Positions 35,790 through 44,835 of a stretch of DNA of 64,000 nt are shown piece by piece. Source of the stretch: Opitutales bacterium (GTDB lineage Bacteria > Verrucomicrobiota > Verrucomicrobiia > Opitutales > UBA2987). The DNA is taken from assembly GCA_021772515.1 (NCBI GenBank), contig JAJFLU010000022.1:124001-188000 (forward strand), written 5' to 3'. A program made the translations under genes and the position numbers. The notes beneath the pieces were generated by a model. It saw nothing but the letters and a program-made list of their open reading frames with translations. It was not told the origin of the DNA and did no database searches. Each line of letters starts with the position of its first letter. The first letter of the stretch is position 1.

Positions 35790-36176
35790 ATGGTAATGCA
35801 AAGCAAACTCTGGAGGCGACTTGTGCGAGTGGCCGATGAGGAAGTGCGCCGTTCACTTGTTGGGTTGTCCCTGAAATTGCGTTTAGAGGGCGAAAAAATA
35901 CCCTGCCTTTACGAACCTCATCCGGGGCCCGATCTGGTTGCCGAAGGGGTTGAGCGAGATATACTCGGGCTTTTTGTCGGAGAGGCGTATCCAGACCTCG
36001 GCTGCGATATGCTTCCGCTGCCGGCGCAAATCATTCTGTATCTGGAAAATATTTGGGACTACGCAGGTCACAATCTCAGGGAATATCGAAAAGAGGTGGG
36101 AAATACCTACCTGCATGAGTTTGGGCATTACCTCGGCTTGTCGGAAGAGGATCTTTTTGAGAGGGGACTGGATTGA
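35790..36176 (+). CDS. Small zincin-type metallopeptidase-family protein
   Basis: A 128-residue protein with the PF06262-type signature HEFGHYLGLSEEDLFERGL near the C terminus, where HEFGH is the zinc-binding helix and the glutamate after it would be catalytic. The preceding LPAQIILYLENIWDYA also fits this small family, which has no signal peptide and an unknown substrate. It is convergent with lpd, 26 bp away. Confidence 0.8.
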   Translation: MVMQSKLWRRLVRVADEEVRRSLVGLSLKLRLEGEKIPCLYEPHPGPDLVAEGVERDILGLFVGEAYPDLGCDMLPLPAQIILYLENIWDYAGHNLREYRKEVGNTYLHEFGHYLGLSEEDLFERGLD

Positions 36177-36202
36177 CGTCCGTGCAGCACAAATTCTGTC
36201 CC

Positions 36203-37606
36203 TTAGAGCGAATGAATGGAGGCTTTGTCCACGGCGAGGGCAGCTTCTTTGAGAGCCTCTGAGAGGGTGGGGTGGGCGTGAATCGTGCGTGCGATATCCT
36301 CTGCGCTGCCCCCGTATTCCATATGAGCCACGGCTGCCGCGATAAGTTCGGAGGCGTTTTTCGCCAAAATTTGCACTCCTAGGACACGATCCGTTTTCGC
36401 GTCGGCAAGCACTTTGACAAAACCATCCTGGGCATCCGAGGCAATGGCGCGGCCATTGGCGGAAAACGGAAATTTACCCACTTTGACGGCCAACCCTTCA
36501 TCTTTCGCCTGAGTTTCAGTTAAACCCACACCAGCGATTTCAGGGTCGGTGTAGATTACATTGGGGATTATCTTGTAATTCACTTCGCCGTGATGCCCAG
36601 AGATGATCTCGGCCACGGCAACGCCTTCCTCTTCCGCTTTGTGGGCCAACATTGGACCCTCGGTTGTGTCGCCAATAGCGAAAATACCGGAGGCCGAAGT
36701 CCGAAAACCTTTCTCTGTTTTGATGAAACCGTGAGAGGTTGTCTCGACTCCCGCTTCTTTTAAGCCGAGACCTTCATTGAAGGGTTTCCGGCCCACACAA
36801 ACGAGCACCTTGTCTGCTTCAAAATCCGAGGTGGTTCCTTTTTTCTCGACCTGAACAAAGATCCTCCCGTCTTTTTTGTCGAGCCCGGTGACCTTGGCCG
36901 AGGTGTGAATGGACATCCTCTGCTTTTTGAAATAATGCATGGCTCTTTTGGAAACATCCGGATCGAAAGTCGGGGCGATGTTGGGCAGAAACTCCACGAT
37001 CGATACTTCACTTCCGAGACGACTCCAGACAGAACCCAACTCCAGGCCGATAGCCCCCCCGCCGACTACGACCAATTTTGAGGGCACTTCGTCAAATGCG
37101 ATTGCCTGATCGCTGGAGACTACCGTTTTTCCGTCGAATTTGAGAAAAGGTAATTCGGCTGCCTTCGATCCTGTTGCCAGGACGATGTTATCGGCCTTGA
37201 TAATCCGGCTATCGTTGCCGGACTTCACTTCGACGGCGCCGCTTCCGGTCAGCCTTCCGAATCCCTTGAAAATCGCGATTTTTCGACCCTTGACGAGGGC
37301 TTCCACCCCTTTTTGCAGTCGGTTGACCACGCCATCCTTTTTTTCCATCAACCTGCCAAGGTCGATGGTCACCGGACCGGTCTCGATGCCGTGGGATTTG
37401 GCAGTCGCGACGGTTTGGTGATAAATTTCGGTCGAGTGGAGGAGGGCTTTGCTGGGAATACAGCCAACATTCATGCAGGTTCCCCCGAGGTTGGCATCCT
37501 TTTCCACCAGGGCGGTTTTCAAGCCCAATTGGGCGGCCCGAATTGCGCAGACATATCCTCCCGGCCCCGAGCCGATGACAATGAGATCAAATTCCGTTTC
37601 AGCCAT
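36203..37606 (-). CDS. lpdA: Dihydrolipoamide dehydrogenase (E3)
   Basis: A 467-residue flavoprotein. [17 protein letters not shown] binds [19 protein letters not shown] has the redox cysteine pair, [12 protein letters not shown] binds NAD, and [15 protein letters not shown] carries the catalytic His-Glu near the C terminus. It reoxidises the lipoyl group of 2-oxoacid dehydrogenase complexes. It lies 4 bp downstream of odhB, so it likely serves the 2-oxoglutarate complex. Confidence 0.96.
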   Translation of the reverse strand: MAETEFDLIVIGSGPGGYVCAIRAAQLGLKTALVEKDANLGGTCMNVGCIPSKALLHSTEIYHQTVATAKSHGIETGPVTIDLGRLMEKKDGVVNRLQKGVEALVKGRKIAIFKGFGRLTGSGAVEVKSGNDSRIIKADNIVLATGSKAAELPFLKFDGKTVVSSDQAIAFDEVPSKLVVVGGGAIGLELGSVWSRLGSEVSIVEFLPNIAPTFDPDVSKRAMHYFKKQRMSIHTSAKVTGLDKKDGRIFVQVEKKGTTSDFEADKVLVCVGRKPFNEGLGLKEAGVETTSHGFIKTEKGFRTSASGIFAIGDTTEGPMLAHKAEEEGVAVAEIISGHHGEVNYKIIPNVIYTDPEIAGVGLTETQAKDEGLAVKVGKFPFSANGRAIASDAQDGFVKVLADAKTDRVLGVQILAKNASELIAAAVAHMEYGGSAEDIARTIHAHPTLSEALKEAALAVDKASIHSL

Positions 37607-37610
37607 TTTG

Positions 37611-38858
37611 TTAAACTTCCAGTAGTAAACGGGCCGGATTTTCGATGCATTCCTTGACCCTTATTAAAAATGTGACGGCTTCGCTCCCATCGACCAGTCT
37701 GTGGTCATAGGAGAGGGCCAGATACATCATCGGCCTCGCTACCACTTGCCCGTCCACGACGACCGCTCTTTCCTTAATCGTGTGCATTCCGAGAATACCG
37801 CTTTGGGGTTGATTGAGGATGGGAGTGGAAAGAAGTGAGCCGAAAATGCCGCCATTGGTAATGGTAAAGACCCCGCCCTGGAGGTCATCAATCGACATTT
37901 TCCCATCGCGGGCCTTTTTTGCGTAATTGACTATGGTCTGCTCGATTTGCGCAAATGAAAGCGAATCGGCTCCGCGAACGACCGGCACGAGCAATCCTTT
38001 TGGTGTGCTGACAGCTACTCCTATGTCGTAAAAATGGTTTTGGACGATCTCATTGCCGTCAATTTGAGCATTAATGGCGGGCACTTCCTTGAGGGCATAG
38101 ACGACGGCTTTGAGAAAAAACGACATGAAGCCGAGCTTGATGCCGTGTTTGGCCACAAAAGCCTCCTGATGCGCCTTGCGAAGGGCCATAACCTCGCTCA
38201 TATCCACCTCGTTAAAAGTAGAGAGAATGGCGGCGGAATGCTGCGCGGCGACAAGGTGCGCGGCGATTCTCCGGCGAAGCGGGGTCATTTTTCTACGGGT
38301 GACCCGGTCCGACGAGGCTGCGGGATCGGGAATCGACGGTGAAGGCGGGGAGGGGGGAATCTGATTTTTTGCTTCCTGGCGTTTGGTTTCTTTCAAAATA
38401 TCACCCTTGGTTACCCTGCCTCCCTTGCCGGTTCCAGATACCTGGGCCGGATCGATGCCCATTTCCGCAGCCAGATGTCTGACGGCGGGTGATTCCAAAG
38501 GCTTTCCATCCACCGGTCTTTCGATCTCTTTCGCAGTCACGGGTGGTTCAGGCTTTGTCGGTTTTTCTTCAATTTTCGGACTGGTTACAACTTCAGCGGA
38601 TGCCGAAGAACTTTTTCCCTCGGCGGCATCATCGATAAGGGCGATTACCTGGCCGACTTCGACCTCATCACCTTCTTTTGCCTGCAATGATATTCGACCG
38701 CCGGTTTCGGCCAACCCCTCCGAGGTGATTTTATCGGTTTCAAGCTCGTAAAGAGCCTGATCGGTTTTGACGAAATCGCCGTCCTTGACATGCCAAGCCG
38801 AAAGAAGGCCCGATGTGATGCTTTCTCCCAAGGTGGGAACTTTAACCTCATATACCAT
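37611..38858 (-). CDS. sucB: Dihydrolipoamide succinyltransferase (2-oxoglutarate dehydrogenase E2)
   Basis: A 415-residue E2 protein from the ATG at 38858. It has one lipoyl domain ([10 protein letters not shown], lipoylated lysine at about 43), a Pro/Ala-rich linker, a peripheral-subunit-binding domain ([20 protein letters not shown]) and a catalytic domain with [13 protein letters not shown]. The DKIT lipoyl motif and catalytic sequence favour the succinyl type over acetyl. lpdA follows by 4 bp. The E1 gene (sucA) is absent upstream; a membrane-protein gene is there instead. Confidence 0.92.
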   Translation of the reverse strand: MVYEVKVPTLGESITSGLLSAWHVKDGDFVKTDQALYELETDKITSEGLAETGGRISLQAKEGDEVEVGQVIALIDDAAEGKSSSASAEVVTSPKIEEKPTKPEPPVTAKEIERPVDGKPLESPAVRHLAAEMGIDPAQVSGTGKGGRVTKGDILKETKRQEAKNQIPPSPPSPSIPDPAASSDRVTRRKMTPLRRRIAAHLVAAQHSAAILSTFNEVDMSEVMALRKAHQEAFVAKHGIKLGFMSFFLKAVVYALKEVPAINAQIDGNEIVQNHFYDIGVAVSTPKGLLVPVVRGADSLSFAQIEQTIVNYAKKARDGKMSIDDLQGGVFTITNGGIFGSLLSTPILNQPQSGILGMHTIKERAVVVDGQVVARPMMYLALSYDHRLVDGSEAVTFLIRVKECIENPARLLLEV

Positions 38859-38924
38859 AAACAGAATAGCTTTAACAAAAATGGGGCCCAAGGCAAGCCG
38901 TTGATTTCATCGACCCGACAAGAG

Positions 38925-40154
38925 TTATTCTTCAACAGTTTTTTCAATGATCCTGTTTGTCACGGAATTTCTCTGCGACTTCTTGAACCATCCCTTCGGT
39001 ATATTGCCAAAGTAGCAAATTAAAAAAATAAACAAACCGGAAACCGGATGCCAAGCCTGTAGGCCAACCGCCTGTGTGGGTGTCGCCAGCCATTTCATGG
39101 CAGGAAGGCTGCCAATATTGGCAGGCGAAATAACAAGAAAAAGAGTAGCTAGAAATATATACCATCGGACGGACGCATACTGCCGAAATACGATGCACGA
39201 GACCATGGGAATAGCCAGGTATTGCTCCACCATCGCGCTCGAAAGCACACACAATCCAACCAGGTAAATTAAACAGGCTTCCAGTGGAGATTTGTCCTTT
39301 GTCAGCAATCCCAAAAACAACAAGGAAATCAGCCAAACAAGTTTAAATCCCGAAAATGCCGGTAATACGGAAAATAATTTTTCAAAGAAATTCACCGGAA
39401 AAAACAAATCTATCAGATGGGGATAAAATCCGTTGAGATGGAGAGAACTATAACCGGTGAGAATGAATTTTACCGACTTGTAGGCCTCGGGATTCCCAAT
39501 AACAAAAGGAAGAAAGGACATTCCGAAGATTAAGGGCGGTACAATGAAGATGATTAGTCTCTCGCGTAATTTAAGGTTTTTGTTGAATAAGAACCAAACC
39601 GGAAGAAGGAAAAATATATGCTTGATAGTCAGTGACAATCCCAGGAGAGCAACTCCGGTCCAAATCTTGGCGTCACGGTTTTTATCGCCCGAACCGAGCA
39701 GACCGCAGGCGATGATACCCGGAAGTATGGCCAGGTTTTCGATTTGTGAATGATAGCCAGTCAGCAGAAGGGAAACCGGGTTTATCAAAAAGAGGCAGCC
39801 TGCGGCGAAGGAAAAATAACGCCATAAAACGAAGCCGATTGCAACATCCGCGAGAGATAGAAATAGGGCTAGCGCCAGATGAAAAGATTGTATCGAAATT
39901 TCATTTAGAAAAGACAGTTGAAGGAATCGGATTGCGCCCACCAAATAGGCCCAAACCGGACCGTAAACATGCCGCGCCGTTTCTGCGTAGAAATTCTTTC
40001 CCTCAACCACCAGATCGGATACAATTTCAAAAGATTGTACATCATAATTGTAACCGAGGAGGGATATGCCGGCCTTGGCTGCGGTAGTGGCGACTGCCAG
40101 GAAAGAAAAGATCTGCCACTTGTTGGTGGAAAAAATTGAAGGATTGTGGGTCAT
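38925..40154 (-). CDS. Multispanning GT-C/GT87-like membrane glycosyltransferase candidate
   Basis: A 409-residue protein with about ten to twelve membrane segments. After the first segment come YDVQSFEIVSDLVVEGKNFY and RHVYGPVWAYLV, which resemble the acidic first loop of polyprenyl-phosphate-sugar transferases such as GT87. No further family signature is seen. It follows the methyltransferase gene by 50 bp on the same strand, so it may form a glycan module with the GT2 gene. The role is inferred from topology and neighbours. Confidence 0.55.
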   Translation of the reverse strand: MTHNPSIFSTNKWQIFSFLAVATTAAKAGISLLGYNYDVQSFEIVSDLVVEGKNFYAETARHVYGPVWAYLVGAIRFLQLSFLNEISIQSFHLALALFLSLADVAIGFVLWRYFSFAAGCLFLINPVSLLLTGYHSQIENLAILPGIIACGLLGSGDKNRDAKIWTGVALLGLSLTIKHIFFLLPVWFLFNKNLKLRERLIIFIVPPLIFGMSFLPFVIGNPEAYKSVKFILTGYSSLHLNGFYPHLIDLFFPVNFFEKLFSVLPAFSGFKLVWLISLLFLGLLTKDKSPLEACLIYLVGLCVLSSAMVEQYLAIPMVSCIVFRQYASVRWYIFLATLFLVISPANIGSLPAMKWLATPTQAVGLQAWHPVSGLFIFLICYFGNIPKGWFKKSQRNSVTNRIIEKTVEE

Positions 40155-40204
40155 GAAAGTTTCCAGTCGCTAAAATTATCAATTCCGATTTTCACGAAAC
40201 CTCT

Positions 40205-40930
40205 TTATACTTTTTGCCAAATGACAACAATCGTTTTCCCGATTCGGTGAAAAAAGAATCGATCAAACAACCTGGATAAGGGTACTAACCATCGGTCCCA
40301 AAAGAGAATTTGCCTTAGAGTTGGCATTGACTGTTTTAATAAGAATCGATTGGCTAAAGAGGCAAACATGCCGAACATATCCAGATAGACCATTTTATCG
40401 CAGACTACTCCCTCTGGTTCAAGGTCAACTAACAAATTTCGATTATACCGCCTGAAGTGTCCGATTGCACTGTCAAATTCCGAATAGAATACATTGTGGG
40501 CCGGTGATAGAATTACTAACTTTCCACCTTGATTGAGGTGAAAAGCTGCTTTAGTCAATTCTTGGGCATCATGCTCGATATGCTCGAGCACATCGATATA
40601 TAAAATAGTATCGAATATGTCGTTAGTTGCCAGTTCCTTAATGGTTCCCTCCTTTACCTGCACGCCCTCAAGGACTTTTTCAACGGAAATATTATTCCTT
40701 AATTGGTTTGCCAGTTTGGGATCAGGCTCCAAGGCCACCCATGAAGTGTGTTCTTCTTTTTTTAATACTCGTGTTGTGCCTCCCAATCCTGCTCCAACTT
40801 CAAGGACTTTTCCTTGTATTGCATAAGAAATAACTGAGCGAATATAGGATTTCCAATTTAATGCATGTTTAAATATATCAAGTTCGTTTCCAGCATAAAC
40901 ATAACTATCATCTGAGTTGGGTTCAACCAT
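40205..40930 (-). CDS. Class I SAM-dependent methyltransferase
   Basis: A 241-residue protein from the ATG at 40930, overlapping the GT2 stop by 8 bp. The SAM-binding motif I is VLEVGAGLGGTTRVL, followed by the acidic residue in WVALEPDPKL; DTILYIDVLEHIEHD and GGKLVILSPAHN continue the Methyltransf_11/23 fold. Substrate is unknown, but genes of this type next to a polyprenyl-type GT2 often act on lipid-linked sugars or glycan ends. The gene is more AT-rich than its flanks. Confidence 0.8.
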   Translation of the reverse strand: MVEPNSDDSYVYAGNELDIFKHALNWKSYIRSVISYAIQGKVLEVGAGLGGTTRVLKKEEHTSWVALEPDPKLANQLRNNISVEKVLEGVQVKEGTIKELATNDIFDTILYIDVLEHIEHDAQELTKAAFHLNQGGKLVILSPAHNVFYSEFDSAIGHFRRYNRNLLVDLEPEGVVCDKMVYLDMFGMFASLANRFLLKQSMPTLRQILFWDRWLVPLSRLFDRFFFHRIGKTIVVIWQKV

Positions 40931-41927
40931 CCTCTTTTGCTCCTTCGAAAACTGTTTTCCGAACAGCAATATAGTCAGCATAATCTCTTGAGGGCATGAA
41001 TAGTGATGATGAGCGATTGTGTAATATAAATAATGTCATTATGCCCGCCAATTGGATTGCCTGTAGGGAGAATACGATTAGTATAGCCGTTAGTATCGAT
41101 GCCCATCCGGGGATTGCCAGTAGGGTGAACAGCCTGATTCCTACTATTACTGCGATTGCCAAACATGATAACGTGGTCATTAAAACCGACGCTATGAGCA
41201 CACGAACTCCTACTACGTCTGCATGTACGGCATAGGCGCTTAAACCGTGTATTACCAGTGATTCGAAATTCATTTTTGAACTACCGCTAATGCGAATGGA
41301 TCGACCTAAAGGCAACATGGTAAACGGGATGTGATTTTTGGTAATGGTCGCTGTAAAATGATTCCATAAATCGGAAGAAGCTACCACTCGTTGTAGTAAA
41401 ATTTTAGGAATTATACAGAAATTACCTATTTTTATAGATTTCCCCAACAGCAGCAAATGGAAGAAACGATACATTTGATAAAATATTTTGAAGCCCACCG
41501 ATTCCGTTCTTTTCGATCTTTCCGCGAATACTATTTTTTTGCCATTTTCTTCTCTCAGACGCCCAATTAATTGCAAAATGTGGGAGGGTGAATCTTCTCC
41601 GTCGCCATCCATTATCAGCACGGCATCAGCGTTACCTTTGGATTCGATATAGGACAAACCGATTGCGATTGCCCTTTGATGGCCAAGGTTTTTTTTAAGG
41701 TCTAGTATATCAATTGAGTTTATAAATTTTGGTTTGTATTCAAACGTACTTTCATCGGGATCGATGATAGAACAATCATTAACGATGAGAATTTCACATT
41801 GAAGCTCGCAGGCATTCAAATTGTGGTCTATCGATTTCAGCAATTCTCGAACTGAAGCCCAGTCATTATAAACTGGAATCATAATTACAATGTTCTTCAA
41901 TTTGTCCCTTGGATTATTGCCCACCAT
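40923..41927 (-). CDS. Family 2 glycosyltransferase with C-terminal membrane helices
   Basis: A 334-residue protein of the polyprenyl-phosphate mannosyl/glucosyl transferase type. The GT-A domain covers residues 10-230: IVIMIPVYNDWASVRELLKS, EILIVNDCSIIDP, NLGHQRAIAIGLSY and the metal motif MDGDGEDSP. Two membrane helices follow (about 235-310). It may load a sugar onto a polyprenyl phosphate, which the GT-C gene downstream could use. Lower GC than the surrounding genes suggests the trio was acquired. Confidence 0.82.
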   Translation of the reverse strand: MVGNNPRDKLKNIVIMIPVYNDWASVRELLKSIDHNLNACELQCEILIVNDCSIIDPDESTFEYKPKFINSIDILDLKKNLGHQRAIAIGLSYIESKGNADAVLIMDGDGEDSPSHILQLIGRLREENGKKIVFAERSKRTESVGFKIFYQMYRFFHLLLLGKSIKIGNFCIIPKILLQRVVASSDLWNHFTATITKNHIPFTMLPLGRSIRISGSSKMNFESLVIHGLSAYAVHADVVGVRVLIASVLMTTLSCLAIAVIVGIRLFTLLAIPGWASILTAILIVFSLQAIQLAGIMTLFILHNRSSSLFMPSRDYADYIAVRKTVFEGAKEDG

Positions 41928-41971
41928 CTATCTTTTGGAAAAGTAATGAAAGGGAGTTTGGAAGCAAACAG

Positions 41972-42003
41972 AAAAAACCCCGAAGCAAAAGAGCTTCGAG
42001 GTC
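41972..42003 (-). terminator. Rho-independent terminator after pspC
   Basis: Read on the minus strand, CCTCGAAGC-tctttt-GCTTCGGGG forms a 9-bp stem with one mismatch and is followed by GTTTTTT. It lies 34 bp after the pspC stop and before the GT2 start, so it closes the psp operon and separates it from the glycosyltransferase genes. Confidence 0.8.
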
Positions 42004-42036
42004 TTTAAAAAATGATGGGAGGGATTGGTTGACTCC

Positions 42037-42435
42037 CTAATGTGTGGGTCGGTTCAGCCGTTGTTCCCAATCGAATTCCCTGGCGGTGACAATATCCTCG
42101 ATTCTCCTTGCCCGGCGTTCCAGTTGCTCGAATTTTTTCTTTAACCTGGATACCGCCATAGTGCGTGAACCGGCGTAGGAGGTGTAAAACTCCAACTCTT
42201 CTTCCGTCGCCAGCGGCACCACGGGTTCCGGTTTCATGAGTATCGCAGCGATCAGGTAAATAAAGGCCAACGGGAAAAAACCGGAGAAGATAAAAATTGC
42301 GATACATATAAACCTTATCCAGAAGAGGGAGATGTCGGAATAATCGGCTATGCCTCGGCAAACTCCGAATATGGCTCCGTCGCGTGATCGATAAAGTCTT
42401 CTTCTTTGGTATCCCTGTGATTGTGAGTAGTTCAT
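42037..42435 (-). CDS. pspC: PspC-domain envelope stress protein
   Basis: A 132-residue protein from the ATG at 42435, which overlaps the pspB stop (ATGA). The PspC domain is RLYRSRDGAIFGVCRGIADY followed by a hydrophobic helix pair ending near ILMKP. The C-terminal 60 residues form a basic coiled coil (SRLKKKFEQLERRARRIEDI) like that of E. coli PspC. PspC senses inner-membrane damage with PspB and releases PspA from PspF. Confidence 0.88.
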   Translation of the reverse strand: MNYSQSQGYQRRRLYRSRDGAIFGVCRGIADYSDISLFWIRFICIAIFIFSGFFPLAFIYLIAAILMKPEPVVPLATEEELEFYTSYAGSRTMAVSRLKKKFEQLERRARRIEDIVTAREFDWEQRLNRPTH

Positions 42436-42671
42436 TTTTTGTGTCTTTTTATACGCTCCTGGTCGAGGAGTAAAGTTTCGAGTGATTCGATGCGGTTTTC
42501 CAGAGTGGAAAGGTTTTTGTGGAGTTGTTGAATCAGCATTGTCTCCTCTCCACCCATTATCCGGTCCTTTTTGGTCGGTTTTCCCTTGAGTATGGAAATT
42601 ATCGCAATGAATGTTCCACAAATTACTGGAAGACCTATCGCGACGATTGCTATTAACTCTCCTCCATTCAT
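42432..42671 (-). CDS. pspB: PspB-like membrane protein
   Basis: A 79-residue protein with one N-terminal helix (about residues 5-27), a basic stretch with KGKPTKKDR, and a C-terminal coiled coil (QLHKNLSTLENRIESLETLL), the layout of PspB. Sequence identity to PspB looks low, but size, topology and overlap with pspC make the assignment good. PspB and PspC act together as the membrane sensor of the Psp response. Confidence 0.75.
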   Translation of the reverse strand: MNGGELIAIVAIGLPVICGTFIAIISILKGKPTKKDRIMGGEETMLIQQLHKNLSTLENRIESLETLLLDQERIKRHKK

Positions 42672-42691
42672 TTAGTTATTTGGATTTGAGG

Positions 42692-42790
42692 TTAGATTTT
42701 GAGGTTAAGAATGGCGACTACCGATATGATGGTGGCACAGATGGCCGATATTCCGACCACGAGTAAAAAAGAGATAATTTGAGGGGTCAT
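42692..42790 (-). CDS. 32-residue single-span membrane peptide in the psp operon
   Basis: A short frame of 32 codons from the ATG at 42790 to TAA at 42692, reading MTPQIISFLLVVGISAICAT and then further hydrophobic residues and a NLKI end. It is almost entirely a membrane helix. AGGAAAG just before the ATG is a good ribosome-binding site, and the frame lies exactly between pspA and pspB on the same strand. No frame of this size would be called by ordinary gene finders. Size recalls small Psp partners such as PspD or PspG, but I see no homology, so the function is open. Confidence 0.6.
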   Translation of the reverse strand: MTPQIISFLLVVGISAICATIISVVAILNLKI

Positions 42791-42855
42791 CTTTCCTGCT
42801 GCTTATTGATAATATTATTAGTTTAGGCTGTGTTGATGAAAAGACGAATCTTATA

Positions 42856-43539
42856 TTACTCTTTTTCCACCGAAGATGTCTGCTCGGAAAGTTCGTTTTT
42901 CAGAGCGGATAGTTCACTTTCGATCTCCTCGTCGCCCACGAGCTTGGCAAATTCGTCATCGAGAACGGGTTTTCTGGCAAAGTTGACCAAATCGGCGTCA
43001 GCTTCCATGCGTTCGATACGGTTTTCAAAATGTTCGAAGCGAATTACGGTGTCATTGCTTTCGGAATAGCGAATCTGACTGTGGGTCCTTTTTTTCTGCT
43101 GCGCTTTGCGGTGGCGCTGCACGAGGACATTATGCTTTTGTCGCGCAGTGGCCAGTTTTTCTTCCAGTTGGCGGATATCCTCCTGGTATTGGTCAACGAT
43201 ATCGGCGAATTGCTGACATTCGTTTTCCATGTGTTCGATTTCCTCGGTATAACGCCGTCTTTCCATGAGCGCTTCCCGGGCCAGATCTTCCCGGCCTTTG
43301 GAAACCGCAAGTTTGGCTTTGGCCGACCAATCCGATACCCGTAAACTGGCATCATCAAGGGCGCGGACGACTTTTTTTCTGCCTGCCATCGCTCCGGCGC
43401 AGGAGGCTTTGATTTCCACCAAAGTGTCCTCCATTTCCTGAATCATTAGCTTAATTAATTTTTCTGGATCCTCTGCTTTGTCCAACATCGCATTGATGTT
43501 GGAAGTGACTATGTCTCTGAAACGTGTAAAAATGCCCAT
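42856..43539 (-). CDS. pspA: Phage shock protein A (PspA/IM30)
   Basis: A 227-residue coiled-coil protein from the ATG at 43539. The amino end MGIFTRFRDIVTSNINAMLD is the amphipathic membrane-binding helix, and AEDPEKLIKLMIQEMEDTL is the family signature. PspA binds PspF to keep the operon off and, under membrane stress, oligomerises on the inner membrane to protect it. It is divergent from pspF, with a sigma-54 promoter between them. Confidence 0.95.
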   Translation of the reverse strand: MGIFTRFRDIVTSNINAMLDKAEDPEKLIKLMIQEMEDTLVEIKASCAGAMAGRKKVVRALDDASLRVSDWSAKAKLAVSKGREDLAREALMERRRYTEEIEHMENECQQFADIVDQYQEDIRQLEEKLATARQKHNVLVQRHRKAQQKKRTHSQIRYSESNDTVIRFEHFENRIERMEADADLVNFARKPVLDDEFAKLVGDEEIESELSALKNELSEQTSSVEKE

Positions 43540-43577
43540 GATTGTTCTCCTTGTTTTGAATTTAACTGCCTTCCCTA

Positions 43578-43595
43578 ATGCAGTCCTCATGCCAA
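43578..43595 (-). promoter_or_regulatory. Sigma-54 (-24/-12) promoter of pspA
   Basis: On the minus strand TTGGCATGAGGACTGCAT has GG and GC dinucleotides at the exact -24/-12 spacing of sigma-54 promoters (TGGCA-N7-TGCA against consensus TGGCAC-N5-TTGCA). The predicted start of transcription falls about 30 nt before the pspA ATG. The divergent gene encodes the sigma-54 activator PspF, which makes the call strong. Confidence 0.75.
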
Positions 43596-43644
43596 AAATG
43601 AGATACATTCACCAACTCTTTGATATTCAGTAGGATAAAAAATA

Positions 43645-43669
43645 TCAATATCTTTTATTTTAATATTGA
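43645..43669. promoter_or_regulatory. AT-rich inverted repeat, candidate PspF enhancer site
   Basis: TCAATAT and ATATTGA are 7-bp inverted arms with an 11-bp AT spacer, centred about 65 bp upstream of the -24 box of pspA. PspF binds upstream activating sequences at such distances. The repeat is short and the region AT-rich, so chance is possible. Confidence 0.3.
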
Positions 43670-43731
43670 AAGATCAGAAAATTATCAATAACATACATAA
43701 TTTGGTGAAATAAACCAATATTTGGATAATT

Positions 43732-44775
43732 ATGGCTTTTAAAACAAAACTATCAGCTACACCAGGGGAAGCCCTTGGGCAGTCGGATGCTTTTGTGGCC
43801 TTTCAGGAGCAATTATCGCTGGTTGCGACCGTCGATCGACCAGTGCTTTTGGTGGGGGAGCGTGGCAGTGGGAAGGAACTGGCGGCGGCCCGGTTACATT
43901 ATTTGTCCAAACGCTGGGAAGCCCCCATCATTGCCTTGAACTGCGCAACATTGGCCTCGACCCTGTTGGAGTCAGAGCTATTCGGGCATGAGGCAGGCGC
44001 TTTTACCGGAGCCAGGGAGAGGCGAAAGGGCCGTTTTGAGGCTGCTGACGGAGGGACTTTGTTTTTGGACGAAATCGGTCTCATACCAATCGAGGTGCAG
44101 GAAAAAATTCTCCGGGTCGTCGAATACCGGGCATTCGAGAGGGTGGGGAGTTCCTCCCCAATCAGCGTGGACGTGCGCATAATCGGGGCGACCAACGCGG
44201 ATTTGCCACAGTTGGCCAATGTGGGAAAATTCAAGCGTGATCTGCTGGACCGGCTATCCTTCGAGGTGCTTTTTCTGCCACCTTTGCGGGAGCGGCATGG
44301 AGATATCATGCTCCTCGCGCGGCATTTTGCCGGTCGAATGACGTTGGAGCTCGGTTATGAAAATCTCCCTGAATTTAGTGAAAAGGCAATCCACCTGCTG
44401 GAGAGTTATCCCTGGCCGGGAAACGTCAGAGAACTGAAAAACGTCGTCGAACGGGCACTTTATAAAAGTCAGGGGAAACCTATCGAATCGATTGAATTTG
44501 ATCCATTCCGCGCGCCCTACACCACCACAACCGTGGATACCCCCGAGCAGAACCAGGGGCAGATTCCCGTTACCACAGTTTCAGTCCAGAAGCCAGAGGA
44601 CGTGGATAAATCCCTGCCAGAGATCGTCCGCGAAGTGGAGTTGAAAGCTTTGCAAAAAGCTCTCCTCACGGCACAATATCACCAGGGAAAAGCGGCAAAT
44701 CTCCTTGGTCTAAGCTATCACCAGTTCCGCGCTCTTTACCGCAAACACAAGGATGTTCTTGCGGAAACCGGCTGA
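43732..44775 (+). CDS. pspF: PspF-like sigma-54 transcription activator
   Basis: A 347-residue enhancer-binding protein without an N-terminal regulatory domain, as in PspF. The AAA+ domain has Walker A GERGSGKE, the sigma-54 contact loop GAFTGARE, Walker B GGTLFLDEIG and the arginine-finger region. The C terminus is a Fis-type HTH (GKAANLLGLSYHQFRALYRK). It activates the divergent psp operon and would be held inactive by PspA. The cysC gene follows by 60 bp on the same strand. Confidence 0.9.
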   Translation: MAFKTKLSATPGEALGQSDAFVAFQEQLSLVATVDRPVLLVGERGSGKELAAARLHYLSKRWEAPIIALNCATLASTLLESELFGHEAGAFTGARERRKGRFEAADGGTLFLDEIGLIPIEVQEKILRVVEYRAFERVGSSSPISVDVRIIGATNADLPQLANVGKFKRDLLDRLSFEVLFLPPLRERHGDIMLLARHFAGRMTLELGYENLPEFSEKAIHLLESYPWPGNVRELKNVVERALYKSQGKPIESIEFDPFRAPYTTTTVDTPEQNQGQIPVTTVSVQKPEDVDKSLPEIVREVELKALQKALLTAQYHQGKAANLLGLSYHQFRALYRKHKDVLAETG

Positions 44776-44835
44776 ACCCGAAGGGTCAAAGAATCTTGCC
44801 TGCGGTGAACATTTCCACATTATTGCCGGTCTTTT

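Noticed and set aside
42436..42621. N-terminal extension of pspC
   Set aside because: It is the out-of-frame shadow of pspB; the ATGA overlap start fits better.
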